64,000 nucleotides of DNA from Vibrio algivorus (GCF_002218005.2 NZ_AP018678.1:1178001-1242000), one strand, 5' to 3'. Counted from the stretch's first letter, positions 27,657 through 36,535 are shown. The notes: generated from the sequence alone by a model not told the origin. Program-made: numbers and translations.

Positions 27657-27851
27657 ATGCCACGTTTTGTACAGATTTTGCAGATCTTAATTGCTGTAGT
27701 GGTGGGTGGTTACGTTGGTGTTCAGATGATCCTACATGGGATTGCCATTTTTGACACAAGCAATAACTGGTTTGCAGTAATGACAGTGGTACTTGGTTTA
27801 TTGCTAGAGTTATCTTTATTTATCATCTACAAATTGATAGAAGAAGATTAA
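27657..27851 (+). CDS. Small two-helix membrane protein of unknown function
   Basis: 64-residue protein with two hydrophobic stretches (about 6-26 and 39-58) separated by HGIAIFDTSNNW, and a charged tail KLIEED. TAGGAGATTTT gives a strong ribosome binding site. A terminator follows directly, and ycjX begins 177 bases later, so it is its own transcription unit. No family recognised. Confidence 0.7.
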   Translation: MPRFVQILQILIAVVVGGYVGVQMILHGIAIFDTSNNWFAVMTVVLGLLLELSLFIIYKLIEED

Positions 27852-27881
27852 CGGTATTTAAACCGAATCGTTAAAATTCAT

Positions 27882-27918
27882 AAAGGCTCGTATTGATGAA
27901 ATACGGGCCTTTTGTTTT
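27882..27918 (+). terminator. Rho-independent terminator after the small membrane protein
   Basis: AAAGGCTCGTATT and AATACGGGCCTTT form a 13-bp stem with one G-T pair, followed by TGTTTTTG. Confidence 0.8.
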
Positions 27919-27924
27919 TGGTAA

Positions 27925-27945
27925 AGATGAAGTCACTTGGGTATA
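27925..27945. repeat. Half copy of the palindromic repeat
   Basis: AGATGAAGTCACTTGGGTATA is the right arm of the repeat family found elsewhere in the window, with no partner arm nearby. Confidence 0.6.
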
Positions 27946-28028
27946 AACGGCTGAAGATATTGATTTTAGCGAAATATGATATGATCTAACCAATTAAATG
28001 AATCATGCTTTGGTATGTGGAGTGGTAA

Positions 28029-29438
28029 ATGAAAATTAAACAAGAAGTGAATGATCTCGTTAAGCGTAGTTTAGACCGACACTTGCGTCTCGCCGTGACA
28101 GGTCTTTCTCGTGCAGGTAAAACCGCATTTATCACTTCATTGGTTAATCAGCTTTTGAATAGCTCAACCCAAGATAACCTGCCGTTGTTTGAGCCTAGCC
28201 GTAATAAACAATTGTTGGGTGCAAAGCGCATACCTCAAACGAACTTAATGGTACCAAGGTTTGACTACGATCTGGCTATTGAACAACTACATTCGACACC
28301 ACCGAAATGGCCAGTACCCACTCGTGATGTAAGCGAAATTCGTCTAGCCATTCGTTTTAAACCTAAAAAGGGTGCGAGACGTTTACTCAAAAATACTTCA
28401 ACTCTGTATCTTGATATTGTTGATTACCCTGGTGAATGGTTGCTCGATCTTCCGTTATTGGATATGAGCTTTGAGCAGTGGTCACAAAGCCAACTTGAAT
28501 TATTAAAAGGCGAAAAAGCGGGCAGTGAATTACGTTCGAAACTGGCGAAAGAATGGTTATTGAAGTTGAATCATTTCGATAGTCTTGCAACCGCCAATGA
28601 AAACCGTGTTGCTGAACTAGCCAGATCTTATACCGACTACCTACACGCTTGTAAGGATGCAGGTTTGCATTGGGTTCAACCAGGTCGTTTTGTTCTACCG
28701 GGTGAACTGGTTGGCGCGCCAGTGCTGCAATTCTTCCCTGTTGAACTTAAAACGGATGAACATGGCAAACCGCTAGAAGAAATTAAACGAGATTCAGCTT
28801 ATGCGATGTTGCGATCTCGATTTAATGAATACAAAAAGAAAATCGTGAAGCACTTTTATCAAGAGCACTTTGCTTCATTTGATCGACAAATTGTGCTGGT
28901 GGATTGTTTGCAACCACTTAACTCCGGTTATGATTCTTTTATGGACATGAGCGGAGCAATCAGCCAATTGATGCAGAGTTTTAAATATGGTCGCAATTCG
29001 ATATTAAAACGTTTGTTCTCTGCCAAAATAGACAAAGTGATGTTTGCGGCGACAAAAGCCGATCATGTCACTCCAGATCAGCATGTGAACCTCGTGTCTT
29101 TATTGCAACAATTGGTACATGAAGCATGGCAGCATGTGTCTTATGAAGGTATCGATATGGAATGTGTTAGCCTTGCTTCAATTCAAGCCACTATGCCAGG
29201 TTATGCCTCGTCTGGTGATAAGACTTTCCAAGCAGTTAAAGGCACCACACTGGAAGAAGAAACGTTGACCTTATTTCCCGGTGAAGTGCCGCCAAAACTG
29301 CCACAAAAAGACTACTGGCAGGGCAATGGCTTCGAGTTCTATGAATTTAGGCCATTAAAAATACCCCATGACCAAGCATTACCGCATATTCGGATAGATA
29401 AGGTGTTACAGTTTTTGTTAGGAGATAAATTACGATGA
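28029..29438 (+). CDS. ycjX: YcjX-family P-loop GTPase-like protein
   Basis: 469-residue predicted nucleotide-binding protein with the N-terminal P-loop GLSRAGKTAFITSL and a Walker B-like LYLDIVDYPGEWLLDLPLL. The family (DUF463) is conserved next to ycjF and linked in enterobacteria to the phage shock regulon; crystal structures of relatives show GTP binding, but the cellular task is unsettled. The stop overlaps the ycjF start in ATGA. No sigma-54 promoter (GG-N10-GC type) was seen upstream, so control by PspF is not apparent. Confidence 0.92.
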   Translation: MKIKQEVNDLVKRSLDRHLRLAVTGLSRAGKTAFITSLVNQLLNSSTQDNLPLFEPSRNKQLLGAKRIPQTNLMVPRFDYDLAIEQLHSTPPKWPVPTRDVSEIRLAIRFKPKKGARRLLKNTSTLYLDIVDYPGEWLLDLPLLDMSFEQWSQSQLELLKGEKAGSELRSKLAKEWLLKLNHFDSLATANENRVAELARSYTDYLHACKDAGLHWVQPGRFVLPGELVGAPVLQFFPVELKTDEHGKPLEEIKRDSAYAMLRSRFNEYKKKIVKHFYQEHFASFDRQIVLVDCLQPLNSGYDSFMDMSGAISQLMQSFKYGRNSILKRLFSAKIDKVMFAATKADHVTPDQHVNLVSLLQQLVHEAWQHVSYEGIDMECVSLASIQATMPGYASSGDKTFQAVKGTTLEEETLTLFPGEVPPKLPQKDYWQGNGFEFYEFRPLKIPHDQALPHIRIDKVLQFLLGDKLR

Positions 29439-30580
29439 GCGATTATAAAAATAAAATTATCTTCAATAGCAATAAAGAGACAGAAGTACAGCAAGACAAG
29501 GCTGAGCCTTCCAGTTCAACATTAGACTACCAACAAGAAACATTGGATGCGCTGAATTTAGATCCTGCTTACCAACAATCGGCTAACCAACAGCGGGCCT
29601 ACCAGAAAATGGGCGCAAAAATGAAATTTGATGACACCACTGAATTTGTGCCTATGTCGCAAGCTCAACTAGATGTGGGTGAAGAGGCGAGAGTCGAAGA
29701 TGAAATGGTTAATATCATTCGTCCTCGCTCGAAAAAGCGTGGGTTAGTGACTGGTGGTGTGCTGGCGTTTACTGGTCTAGTCGGTTGGCAGAGCGTACAT
29801 AATGTTATGCAAGCCTACCAACAATCTGATTGGCTAACTCTTGGTTGGACAGGTTTTATTGCGGCGTTAGCTTCACTTGGTATTGGTGCGACAGTAAAAG
29901 AATTGTGGAAATTACGAAGACTACGTAAACAACTGAGCAGCCAAGAATTGGCAATGGACTTAATTCATTCTCATAAAACCGGCAATGCCAAACCCTTTTG
30001 TGAAGATCTTGCTTCACAAGCGGGTGTGACGCTTGAACATGCTGGTTATGACCGTTGGGCTAAAACGGTGAATGATAACCATAACGATGCCGATGTGATT
30101 GAGTTATATGATGACATGGTGATTGCGTTGCAAGATAAACAAGCAAAAAAAGTAGTGGCCAGTTATTCAACGGAATCTGCGGTACTGGTGGCACTGAGTC
30201 CATTAGCTATTGCTGACATGCTATTGGTCGCTTGGCGTAACTTTAAAATGATTGATGAGTTAGGAAAAATCTACGGTGTTGAACTAGGCTACTGGTCCCG
30301 TATTCGCCTGCTTAAACTTGTGTTCATTAACATGGCGGCGGCTGGTGCAAGTGAACTTGCGGTGGATGTTGGTACTAACATGATGTCATTAAGCGTCGCG
30401 GGTAAGATCTCAACTCGTGCTGCGCAGGGAATAGGGGTTGGCTTGTTAACTGGCCGTTTAGGTATTAAAGCGATGGCCTTACTGCGTCCACTACCGTGGC
30501 GTAAAGATAAAGCGGTGCGATTGGGTGAAATTCGTAAGCTCGTGGTTGGGCGAGTGATAGGAAAAACCGAACAGAAATAG
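29435..30580 (+). CDS. ycjF: YcjF family (UPF0283) membrane protein
   Basis: 381-residue inner membrane protein of the TIGR01620/DUF697 family. Two helices (about 103-145) precede the family core with YSTESAVLVALSPLAIADMLLVAWRN and the LGYWSRIRLLKLVFINMAAAGASELA segment. A polar N-terminal 90 residues is expected to be cytoplasmic. It is coupled to ycjX by a four-base overlap. The order ycjX-ycjF-tyrR matches E. coli. Confidence 0.92.
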   Translation: MSDYKNKIIFNSNKETEVQQDKAEPSSSTLDYQQETLDALNLDPAYQQSANQQRAYQKMGAKMKFDDTTEFVPMSQAQLDVGEEARVEDEMVNIIRPRSKKRGLVTGGVLAFTGLVGWQSVHNVMQAYQQSDWLTLGWTGFIAALASLGIGATVKELWKLRRLRKQLSSQELAMDLIHSHKTGNAKPFCEDLASQAGVTLEHAGYDRWAKTVNDNHNDADVIELYDDMVIALQDKQAKKVVASYSTESAVLVALSPLAIADMLLVAWRNFKMIDELGKIYGVELGYWSRIRLLKLVFINMAAAGASELAVDVGTNMMSLSVAGKISTRAAQGIGVGLLTGRLGIKAMALLRPLPWRKDKAVRLGEIRKLVVGRVIGKTEQK

Positions 30581-30583
30581 CAG

Positions 30584-30632
30584 TATACCCAAGTGACTTC
30601 GAGGGTTTCATCTTGAAATCACTTGGGTATAT
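30584..30632. repeat. Palindromic repeat, short copy between ycjF and tyrR
   Basis: TATACCCAAGTGACTTCGAG and CTTGAAATCACTTGGGTATA face each other with eight bases between, forming a near-perfect hairpin four bases after the ycjF stop. Confidence 0.8.
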
Positions 30633-30719
30633 CAATAAACAGGCCCTAGGGCTGAGATAACAGAATCTCGCCCTAATCATCTAATTTCTTGACGAAACAC
30701 CTCTCATACAACAAACTAC

Positions 30720-30737
30720 TGTCAACTTTTCGTGACA
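30720..30737. promoter_or_regulatory. Candidate TyrR box upstream of tyrR
   Basis: TGTCAACTTTTCGTGACA has the 18-bp TGT-N12-ACA geometry of TyrR boxes (consensus TGTAAA-N6-TTTACA), 20 bases before the tyrR start. The key outer G and C are present, the inner arms differ from consensus. tyrR is autoregulated in E. coli, so this is a plausible site, seen only by pattern. Confidence 0.4.
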
Positions 30738-30756
30738 CCTTTTCAGGAATAGAACC

Positions 30757-32379
30757 GTGCGTTTAGAAGTCCTTTGCCAAGATCGCCTTGGCCTTACTCG
30801 TGAACTGCTAGATATCCTAGTTTCTAAAAATATCGACTTACGTGGTATTGAGTTAAGTACTCGAGGTATTCACATTGGCGATCCTGGGATCATCTACTTA
30901 AATTGTCCCGATGTTGAGTTTGGAACCTTTAGTGGCTTGATGGCGCAAATTCGTCAAATTGAAGGAGTGACCGATGTTCGTAAAATTCCATTTATGCCAA
31001 GTGAACGAGAAAGCACCGAGTTAAATGCGATTCTTGATACACTGCCTGATCCTGTTATTTCGATAAACCTGAAAGGGGATATTGAAATGGCGAACTTCTG
31101 CGCACTGGCGTTGTTTAAAGTCACCGTTAAAGAAATCCAGACCTACAGCATCTTTCACTACATCCCAAAACTAAAGTCCGCACCTTGGTTTAAAGCGTTA
31201 GCCAGCGGTGAAGTTAAGCCTAAACAAGGTAAATTTGATGAAGGCTTACTACGTTACCGGGATAAGATCACCATTGAAGGGTTAAATTACTTAATGGATG
31301 TCATGCCGGTAATGATCCATAGTGATTCTGGTGAAGCGATTCTTGCTAGTGCAGTAATTATGCTAAAACCTATCGTGCATTCGGAAACCAAACTGACTGC
31401 TGTACCGGATTACAACCCATTAGGCTTTGAGCATTTTGTTGGTGTATCAAACCATCATCAGCGTTTAGTGTCTCAAGCTAAAAAGTTGGCGATGCTAGAC
31501 CAACCGTTATTGATTGAAGGTGAAACAGGAACCGGTAAAGAAATGCTGGCTCGTGCTTGCCACAATCGTTCTCATCGCTCCAATGAACCATTCTTAGTTT
31601 TAAGTTGTGCTTCTATGCCAGATGATGCTGCAGAAACCGAACTGTTTGGTAATGCTCCGGGGGCATTTAATAACGATATTGGTCATAAAGGTATTTTTGA
31701 ACAAGCGGATAACGGTACGGTTTTTCTCGATGAAATTGGTGAAATGAGCCCACACCTACAGATCAAACTACTGCGCTTCTTACAAGATGGTTCATTCCGT
31801 CGAGTGGGGGAAGAAAATGAAATGCATGTCGATGTACGTGTTATTGCTTCGACGAAACAAACGTTATCACAACTAACACAATCCGGATCATTTCGTGAAG
31901 ATTTGTACTACCGTTTAAATGTTTTGAATTTAAGCATTCCGTCTTTACGTGAACGTAGTAGTGACGTATTGCCGTTGGTGGATATGTTTGTTGCCAAATA
32001 TGCTCAACAGCTTGGACTCAAAGTGCCTAGTTATGATGAACAACTGATCGAGCAGCTCACCTTATATCCTTGGCCGGGTAATATTCGTCAGCTGGAAAAC
32101 TCAGTATTGCGTGCCATGACCCAGCTTGATGATGATGTCTTAAAATTTGAGCATTTCCAATTGCCAACTCTGCAAGCAAGTCGTTCTGCATTTGAAACGC
32201 AATCGGAGAGCTTTACGCTTGATGGTTCCCTCGATGAGATGATGCGTAAACATGAAGCGCAAATTTTAGAGCGTTTGTACCAATCTTTCCCATCGAGTCG
32301 TAAGTTAGCAAAACGCCTAGAAGTGTCACATACCTCGATTGCGAATAAGTTACGTGATTATGGAATTCGAAAATCTTAA
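30757..32379 (+). CDS. tyrR: Transcriptional regulator TyrR of aromatic amino acid genes
   Basis: DNA-binding regulator responding to tyrosine, phenylalanine and tryptophan. The 540-residue chain has an ACT domain (1-75; MRLEVLCQDRLGLTRELLDIL), a PAS domain (about 85-190), a sigma-54-activator-like AAA domain with IEGETGTGKEMLAR and GTVFLDEIGEM, and a C-terminal Fis-type helix-turn-helix (SRKLAKRLEVSHTSIANKL). The GAFTGA loop is replaced by GAFNND, consistent with TyrR acting on sigma-70 promoters. Start is GTG at 30757 with AGGA eight bases upstream. A candidate TyrR box lies in the leader. The next gene starts within the stop codon. Confidence 0.95.
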   Translation: MRLEVLCQDRLGLTRELLDILVSKNIDLRGIELSTRGIHIGDPGIIYLNCPDVEFGTFSGLMAQIRQIEGVTDVRKIPFMPSERESTELNAILDTLPDPVISINLKGDIEMANFCALALFKVTVKEIQTYSIFHYIPKLKSAPWFKALASGEVKPKQGKFDEGLLRYRDKITIEGLNYLMDVMPVMIHSDSGEAILASAVIMLKPIVHSETKLTAVPDYNPLGFEHFVGVSNHHQRLVSQAKKLAMLDQPLLIEGETGTGKEMLARACHNRSHRSNEPFLVLSCASMPDDAAETELFGNAPGAFNNDIGHKGIFEQADNGTVFLDEIGEMSPHLQIKLLRFLQDGSFRRVGEENEMHVDVRVIASTKQTLSQLTQSGSFREDLYYRLNVLNLSIPSLRERSSDVLPLVDMFVAKYAQQLGLKVPSYDEQLIEQLTLYPWPGNIRQLENSVLRAMTQLDDDVLKFEHFQLPTLQASRSAFETQSESFTLDGSLDEMMRKHEAQILERLYQSFPSSRKLAKRLEVSHTSIANKLRDYGIRKS

Positions 32380-32972
32380 TGAAAATGGATTTCTCTACCT
32401 TTGAATTGCTGATTGGCGATAGCTTTGAACTTGAGAACACTAACGTGCGTCTTATTGGTTCTGGCGATGAAAAGATGATGGCGGATTTTTATAACCAAAA
32501 TCATCAACATTTAGCGCCTTGGGACCCTGTGCGAGGTTCTGAATTTTATACAATTGAAGGGTGGAAAAACCGAATTAAGCGTTTGAATGACTTTCATCAA
32601 ATGAATACGGTGTTTAGCTTCATTATTGTGGATAAGCAAGAGACTAAAGTTCTTGGTACCATTAGCTTCACGAATGTTTCTGGTTTTCCGATCCATGCTT
32701 GTAACCTTGGTTACTCATTAGCAGCAACAGCTCAAGGGAAAGGTATTATGACTCAAGCTCTACAAGTTTGTATTCAGTGGATTTTTAAACATCAGAACCT
32801 ACATCGAATCATGGCCGCCTATATGCCAGAGAATCGCCGTAGTGAGAAATTACTCGATAATTTAGGTTTTGAATTTGAAGGCATCGCAAAAGACTATTTA
32901 TTAATTAATGGCCAATGGGAAACACATCGATTAATGTCTTTGATAAATTCAGCATGGCGAACAGAAGCATAG
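32379..32972 (+). CDS. GNAT N-acetyltransferase, RimJ-like
   Basis: 197-residue acetyl-CoA-dependent acetyltransferase. The RimJ/RimL family pattern is clear: NVRLIGSGDEKMMADFYNQNH, LGYSLAATAQGKGIMTQAL (acetyl-CoA pyrophosphate loop Q-x-x-G/x-G), and HRIMAAYMPENRRSEKLLDNLGFEFEG. Likely substrate is the N-terminus of a ribosomal protein such as S5, by analogy; specificity is not provable here. The start shares one base with the tyrR stop, so it is co-transcribed with tyrR. Confidence 0.85.
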   Translation: MKMDFSTFELLIGDSFELENTNVRLIGSGDEKMMADFYNQNHQHLAPWDPVRGSEFYTIEGWKNRIKRLNDFHQMNTVFSFIIVDKQETKVLGTISFTNVSGFPIHACNLGYSLAATAQGKGIMTQALQVCIQWIFKHQNLHRIMAAYMPENRRSEKLLDNLGFEFEGIAKDYLLINGQWETHRLMSLINSAWRTEA

Positions 32973-32993
32973 CATTGGATTAAAGGGGATTAC

Positions 32994-33584
32994 GTGGAAC
33001 GACTTGATAAACAACTCACTTTGCTAATGGAGCTCGACAAGCTGAAAGCCGTGTTACGCCGTACTCGTGTAAAAGCAGCAGAAGGGCGTTTAGAAAATAC
33101 AGCTGAACATAGTTGGCATGTTGCGATGATGGCATTGTTAATGGAAGAACATGCGAATGAGCCAGTAGACATTACCAAAGTTGTTAAAATGTTGCTGTTA
33201 CACGATATCGTGGAAATTGATGCTGGTGATACTTTCGTGTACGACACCGCTGCATCACAAGTGCAAGAAGAAAATGAGTTTAAAGCTGCTCAGCGGTTGT
33301 TTGGTATGTTGCCCGATGAACAAGGTGCAGAGTTGATGGCTATCTGGCAAGAATTTGAACAAGCACAAAGCCCTGAAGCGAAGTTTGCCAAGGCGCTCGA
33401 CCGTTTAATACCAATGCTACTGAACTACTATAACAATGGGCAAAGCTGGAAAGAGCATGGTGTAACTAAAACCCAGGCGCTAACCGTCAATGCAAAAATT
33501 GAATATGGCTCAGAAACTTTGTGGCAAAAAACACAGCAAATCGTCGCTGAAGCAGTAAAAAATGGCTGGTTGAAAGACCAATAA
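32994..33584 (+). CDS. HD-domain phosphohydrolase (HD_3, YfbR-like)
   Basis: 196-residue HD-superfamily protein. Metal-binding residues appear as TAEHSWHVAMMALL (first histidine), LLLHDIVEIDAGD (the HD pair) and KALDRLIPMLLNY (distal Asp). This layout is that of 5'-deoxynucleotidase-like HD proteins, so a nucleotide monophosphate substrate is a reasonable guess. The GTG start follows AAAGGGGAT. It lies 21 bases after the GNAT gene in the tyrR operon. Confidence 0.85.
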   Translation: MERLDKQLTLLMELDKLKAVLRRTRVKAAEGRLENTAEHSWHVAMMALLMEEHANEPVDITKVVKMLLLHDIVEIDAGDTFVYDTAASQVQEENEFKAAQRLFGMLPDEQGAELMAIWQEFEQAQSPEAKFAKALDRLIPMLLNYYNNGQSWKEHGVTKTQALTVNAKIEYGSETLWQKTQQIVAEAVKNGWLKDQ

Positions 33585-33607
33585 GAAATTAAACAAAGCG
33601 AGTTACT

Positions 33608-34084
33608 ATGTCGTATACACCTTTGGAGCAATACCAAAGAAAGTGGATTTTCACTCATCAATCTCTTCCTGTGCCAGAAGAAGAGTTGGTGCATATCAAA
33701 CCCATTTCTCAGCAACGTGCTGCACAATTATGGATTGAAAATATTAGTAAGCAAAGCCCAGATGCCGATCGTTTAAGCTCTGGTGATTGGCCAAGTAAAG
33801 CGAGCAATTGGTTAGATGAAGTCGATTGGTCCGAAGCGTGGGATGCCGATGAGCCCGAACTGCCTCAAGCAATTCTAGATCATATCGATTGGCAAGATGA
33901 CGTAACGGTCTACTTCTGTTATGAAAAGTACAACATCATCGAAACTAAATGGGCGATATTTAAAAAACATTGGAAGAACTTCTTATTCTTCGATGACGGT
34001 CCGATTTTAATTGGCCGTCGACGTTCAGAAGCTTTATGGTTCAACACCGATGGCTCAGTAAAATTAGGGCAACGGACAGAGTAA
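33608..34084 (+). CDS. DUF2947-type protein of unknown function
   Basis: 158-residue acidic cytoplasmic protein rich in tryptophan (for example NWLDEVDWSEAWDADEPE and HIDWQDDVTVYFCYEKYN). I recognise it as a protein conserved in Vibrio and assigned to DUF2947 from memory, with moderate certainty. No catalytic motif is apparent. It is the last gene of the tyrR-GNAT-HD cluster and is followed by a strong terminator. Confidence 0.72.
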   Translation: MSYTPLEQYQRKWIFTHQSLPVPEEELVHIKPISQQRAAQLWIENISKQSPDADRLSSGDWPSKASNWLDEVDWSEAWDADEPELPQAILDHIDWQDDVTVYFCYEKYNIIETKWAIFKKHWKNFLFFDDGPILIGRRRSEALWFNTDGSVKLGQRTE

Positions 34085-34105
34085 AAGGTAAACCTACAAT
34101 TCATT

Positions 34106-34130
34106 AAAGCCACCAATGGTGGCTTTTTTT
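34106..34130 (+). terminator. Rho-independent terminator of the tyrR cluster
   Basis: AAAGCCACC, AAT loop, GGTGGCTTT then TTTT. It ends the transcript from tyrR or its downstream genes. Confidence 0.9.
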
Positions 34131-34192
34131 ATGTCATATGGATAATCGTACATGCAATATTGGTGACTTTTTAAGGTCTCCAGCATGTAAAA

Positions 34193-34424
34193 AACCTCAG
34201 CTGCGGATAACTAGAAGTCACTCAATACAGCACTTTAGGCGTCTAACTTCGTTAAAATCAACACTATAGGCCTGCTATTGACTTATGATTTTGCCTTGTT
34301 ATCCATCCCAAATTGCAGCATTGAGAGAAAGTCATCAATCCTAGATGCCTGACAAGTGTTTTTATAATTTGTATATCAGTGGGTTAGGTTAATTATTGTG
34401 ACACTCTTATCCGAAGCTGAGGTT
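34193..34424. mobile_element. MITE-like element, copy 2 (232 bp) with terminal inverted repeats
   Basis: Left end AACCTCAGCTGCGGATAA (34193-34210) and right end TTATCCGAAGCTGAGGTT (34407-34424) are inverted repeats with 17 of 18 positions matching. The first 136 bases match copy 1 at 1873-2008. Runs of A flank both ends, so a short target duplication cannot be proved. No transposase is encoded; a 12-codon minus-strand reading (MLQFGMDNKAKS) inside could be a relic of one. The stretch 34131-34547 has no gene other than this element. Confidence 0.75.
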
Positions 34425-34547
34425 AAAAAGACATTGATAGTCAGCTGTAAATACAAGGTTACATCGCTCATTATTCAATTCTAAGAGAGTCTTTTTTATC
34501 TAGGCTTTCCTGCTATTATCCGCTTTGTTTAAATTTGGAGAATAACG

Positions 34548-35276
34548 ATGAAACAAAATAAATATGATGATATGGAATTCTTTGAAGCTTACTCGAAAAT
34601 GCCTAGGTCTATCGATGGTTTAAGCTCAGCAGGTGAGTGGGAAGTTTTTCGAGCTAACTTGCCTGATTTATCAAATAAGAATGTCCTTGATCTTGGTTGT
34701 GGCTATGGATGGCACTGTCAATACGCGATTGAACAGGGTGCAAAGACTGTCATTGGCATAGATTTATCAGAAAAAATGCTTACAAAAGCTCGCGAAATGA
34801 CGAGAAATGAAAACATTCAATATGAGCGTTGTGCAATCGAAGATTTTAATGCTGATGAAGAAACGTTTGATGTGATATTCAGTTCGTTAGCCTTACATTA
34901 TATTGAAGATTTAAGTTCAGTTTTTAGGAGGGCATTTAAGCTATTAAAACCAAATGGCTTTATTTGTTATTCAGTTGAACACCCAGTATTTACGTCAAAT
35001 AGTTCTCAAAACTGGCACTATGAGAATGAATGTGTTCAGCATTGGCCATTGGATAACTATTTTCATGAAGGATTAAGAAAAACAGAATTTTTAGGTAGTG
35101 AAGTCATTAAATACCATCGTACTATTGAAACCCATATATCAGCACTGCTTAAAGAAGGGTTTGAAATAAAATCGGTTTTAGAGCCTAAACCATCAAGTGA
35201 GTTAGTTGAAAAAATGGGATGGCATGATGAGCTAAGAAGACCAATGATGCTAATAATATCAGCAATGAAAAAGTGA
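34548..35276 (+). CDS. Class I SAM-dependent methyltransferase
   Basis: 242-residue methyltransferase with motif I VLDLGCGYGWHCQYAIEQG, acidic motif II VIGIDLSEKML, and post-I motif VIFSSLALHYIEDL, as in small-molecule methyltransferases of the UbiE/TehB-like kind. GGAG precedes the ATG. The substrate is unknown. It is more AT-rich than its neighbours by eye and lies 124 bases from the MITE-like element, so recent acquisition is possible. Confidence 0.85.
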   Translation: MKQNKYDDMEFFEAYSKMPRSIDGLSSAGEWEVFRANLPDLSNKNVLDLGCGYGWHCQYAIEQGAKTVIGIDLSEKMLTKAREMTRNENIQYERCAIEDFNADEETFDVIFSSLALHYIEDLSSVFRRAFKLLKPNGFICYSVEHPVFTSNSSQNWHYENECVQHWPLDNYFHEGLRKTEFLGSEVIKYHRTIETHISALLKEGFEIKSVLEPKPSSELVEKMGWHDELRRPMMLIISAMKK

Positions 35277-35302
35277 CTATATTTAAGGCTAACATTAGAC
35301 AC

Positions 35303-35339
35303 AAAAATGCCGCTTCACACTGAATGAAGCGGCATTTTT
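35303..35339. terminator. Bidirectional terminator between methyltransferase and yjdM
   Basis: AAAAATGCCGCTTCA and TGAAGCGGCATTTTT are perfect inverted repeats, giving A- and T-runs on either strand. Confidence 0.9.
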
Positions 35340-35364
35340 ATTGACTCAGTAACATTGCTATCAA

Positions 35365-35934
35365 TTACTTCTTACGACAGTACTCAGCAATGATGTACAT
35401 TGATTGGCCATTGGCTTTACCAGATACCAATTTAGGGTCATCTGATAAGCTGATACCGCGTACTACAGTACCTTGCTTGATCACTTGAGAAGAACCTTTG
35501 ATTGGTAGATCTTTAATGATGGTTACGTCGTCGCCTTTTTTCAGCTCAACACCGTTTACATCACGAGGCTTATCTTCGTCTTCATCCATTCCGGTTTCTG
35601 CCCACTTCTTGGTTTCGTCTTCAAGATACATCATATCTAAAAGTTCATTTGCCCAAGTTTCACCTTTACGAGAAAGGTGCGTCAGTTGACGCCATGCAAG
35701 AACTTGCACTTGTGGTACTTGGCTCCACATGCTGTCATTAAGACAACGCCAGTGGTTTACATCCATGTCTTCTGGTGATTCAATTTGTGCGCGACAAGTA
35801 TCACAAAGCATCGCTGCATAATCGACAGTGATTTGAGTTTGCGGCGCAATCGCTAAAGGCGCTAATGAAGAAGTTGAAGAGCAAAGCTCACATTTTGATT
35901 CGCAACGTTCAAGTAGCGTAGCTTCTATAGACAT
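35365..35934 (-). CDS. yjdM: PhnA/YjdM-family zinc-ribbon protein
   Basis: 189-residue cytoplasmic protein of the PhnA family. An N-terminal zinc ribbon is formed by CESKCELC and LCDTCRAQ, and the C-terminal SH3-like PhnA domain starts at DVNGVELKKGDDVTIIKDLPIKGSSQVIKQGT. The historical link to phosphonate use has not held up and the function is unknown. Monocistronic by position. Confidence 0.88.
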   Translation of the reverse strand: MSIEATLLERCESKCELCSSTSSLAPLAIAPQTQITVDYAAMLCDTCRAQIESPEDMDVNHWRCLNDSMWSQVPQVQVLAWRQLTHLSRKGETWANELLDMMYLEDETKKWAETGMDEDEDKPRDVNGVELKKGDDVTIIKDLPIKGSSQVIKQGTVVRGISLSDDPKLVSGKANGQSMYIIAEYCRKK

Positions 35935-36042
35935 AATGTTTTACCTAATTTGGTCAGGGTTTTATTTTGAGCCGCTATTATCCATGTTATCCATAGATTT
36001 TAAAGGGGAATATCTATTTTAGGCCATTTTCTGATGTTTAGG

Positions 36043-36249
36043 TCATACCTGAAAAATTTTAGCTAGGGTTAATTTCTCTTGTTCGGTTAATACAGGAGAG
36101 GAAAAATCGTGTACCGCTTCCATTTCATCTAAGAATTGTTGAACTTTCGTGAGCTGCTTTGGGCTCATGTCTACTATGCGTTCGATGATATTATCCAGTT
36201 GTTGTTCGGATGCGGAATCTTGTGTTTGATGAGAAAGTGGCGTTTGCAT
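36043..36249 (-). CDS. Small hypothetical protein (68 aa)
   Basis: MQTPLSHQTQDS start at 36249 follows AAGGACAACCC. The chain is hydrophilic with a predicted helical core (LDNIIERIVDMSPKQLTKVQQFLDEM). A longer frame to 36324 exists but lacks a ribosome binding site. No family recognised. Confidence 0.55.
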   Translation of the reverse strand: MQTPLSHQTQDSASEQQLDNIIERIVDMSPKQLTKVQQFLDEMEAVHDFSSPVLTEQEKLTLAKIFQV

Positions 36250-36535
36250 AGGGTTGTCCTTAAAATCGATATTGTGTGAGAGAATCGGAAAATGAAGCCA
36301 AAACGGTCGACAAACGCTGTCCAAAGGGGGCGGCTAAAAGTGTTTTAATCTGTGTTAAGGTTCATTTACTTAGAACAACTAGGCTACAACCGACTTGCCT
36401 AAACCACTTTTATCTCGAACAAAATTTAACCCCAAAGAGCAGCATACATTTTGTGTTATATCAGCAATTATGGACGGATTGTTTAATTTGTGTAAAATTA
36501 GCGCCAGATATTCCATTGGAATGAGAAAGGGTAAT

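Noticed and set aside
27657..28029. Sigma-54 promoter for the ycjX operon (phage shock type)
   Set aside because: No TGGCAC-N5-TTGCA-like sequence found upstream of either gene.
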